64,000 nt of DNA from Siderastrea radians (Eukaryota; Cnidaria; Anthozoa; Scleractinia; Rhizangiidae). The position numbers were made by a program, and so were the translations under genes. This document shows, piece by piece, positions 63,754 through 64,000 of the stretch (position 1 is its first letter; each line of letters opens with the position of its first letter). The notes beneath the pieces were generated by a model, which saw only the letters and a program-made list of their open reading frames with translations, searched no databases and was not told where the DNA came from. The DNA lies in assembly GCA_964017195.1 (NCBI GenBank), contig OZ024898.1, positions 16,320,975-16,384,974 on the forward strand, written 5' to 3'.

Positions 63754-64000
63754 TACAGTAGAACCCCGGTAACTCGAACTCTGAAGGGAAACGGAAAACA
63801 GTTTGAGTTAGCGGGGGTTCGAGTTATCGGAGGTCGATAGAATATTCAATTTGCCATGTGTTAATAATTGATAGCTTACTGATTTTTCAGCACTTCAGTA
63901 TACAGTACAGTGCAAATTAAACTTATCTCGTCAGAAACTGTAACACGATTGTGCATTCTTATGATAATACAGTACTGTGAATGTAACTCAGTTGCACTCA
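63754..64000 (+). mobile_element. Start of a pogo/Tigger-type element
   Basis: After TA at 63754-63755 comes CAGTAGAACCCCGGTAACTC, a typical pogo/Tigger-like terminus, then a CGAACTCTGAAGGGAAACGG and GTTCGAGTTATCGGAGG section that can fold back. The other end is not certain within the window; the element may continue to the right. Confidence 0.6.

Overview
This is animal nuclear DNA, most likely from a cnidarian and probably a stony coral. The evidence is an AT-rich, intron-rich host gene, several kinds of non-LTR retrotransposon, abundant foldback/MITE repeats, and palindromic tRNA-derived repeats of a type I recall from coral genomes. No bacterial gene, operon or CRISPR array is present. 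The species call is inference.

One host gene runs through the window on the + strand: prolyl endopeptidase (PREP). Six consecutive coding exons (2672-2731, 5027-5106, 21225-21340, 24269-24318, 29783-29878, 63225-63329) join in frame into 169 codons. They correspond to roughly residues 190-360 of the ~710-residue enzyme, all in the beta-propeller. The start of the gene and the catalytic alpha/beta-hydrolase domain lie outside the window. Its introns are swollen by mobile DNA; the largest visible one is 33.3 kb.

Layout. 0-2.7 kb: PREP intron holding a 1.6-kb TA-flanked Tc1/mariner-type foldback element with TCGAGA-rich ends. 5.1-21.2 kb intron: a 6.8-kb nested element (TIRs rich in TCTACG repeats, an inner element bounded by GTACCC arrays, and a decayed LINE inside that), then a 6.4-kb TIR element with a 10-bp target duplication, itself hit by a very young 5'-truncated Tx1/L1-type LINE. 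21.3-29.8 kb: small MITEs, tRNA-related repeats, hairpins and a minisatellite. 29.9-63.2 kb intron: an 18.6-kb giant transposon (31371-50015), then an 11-kb mosaic of one interspersed repeat family (51.1-62.3 kb) with two tRNA-Arg-like sequences, a large palindrome and a 17-bp minisatellite. The right edge holds the start of a pogo/Tigger-type element.

The most notable object is the giant transposon. It has a 4-bp duplication (ACTT) and inverted arms of 5.4 and 7.1 kb. Each arm ends internally in a 2-3 kb array of a 47-bp unit whose core is a near-perfect palindrome. The same TTTAATAA-centred motif is clustered at the extreme tips. Between the arms sits a five-exon gene resembling DUF7869-type transposase-like proteins, with conserved acidic motifs in the order [21 protein letters not shown] infer that the arrays are binding platforms for this protein. 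The gene appears to lack its 5' exons and starts at a splice acceptor made from the last array unit.
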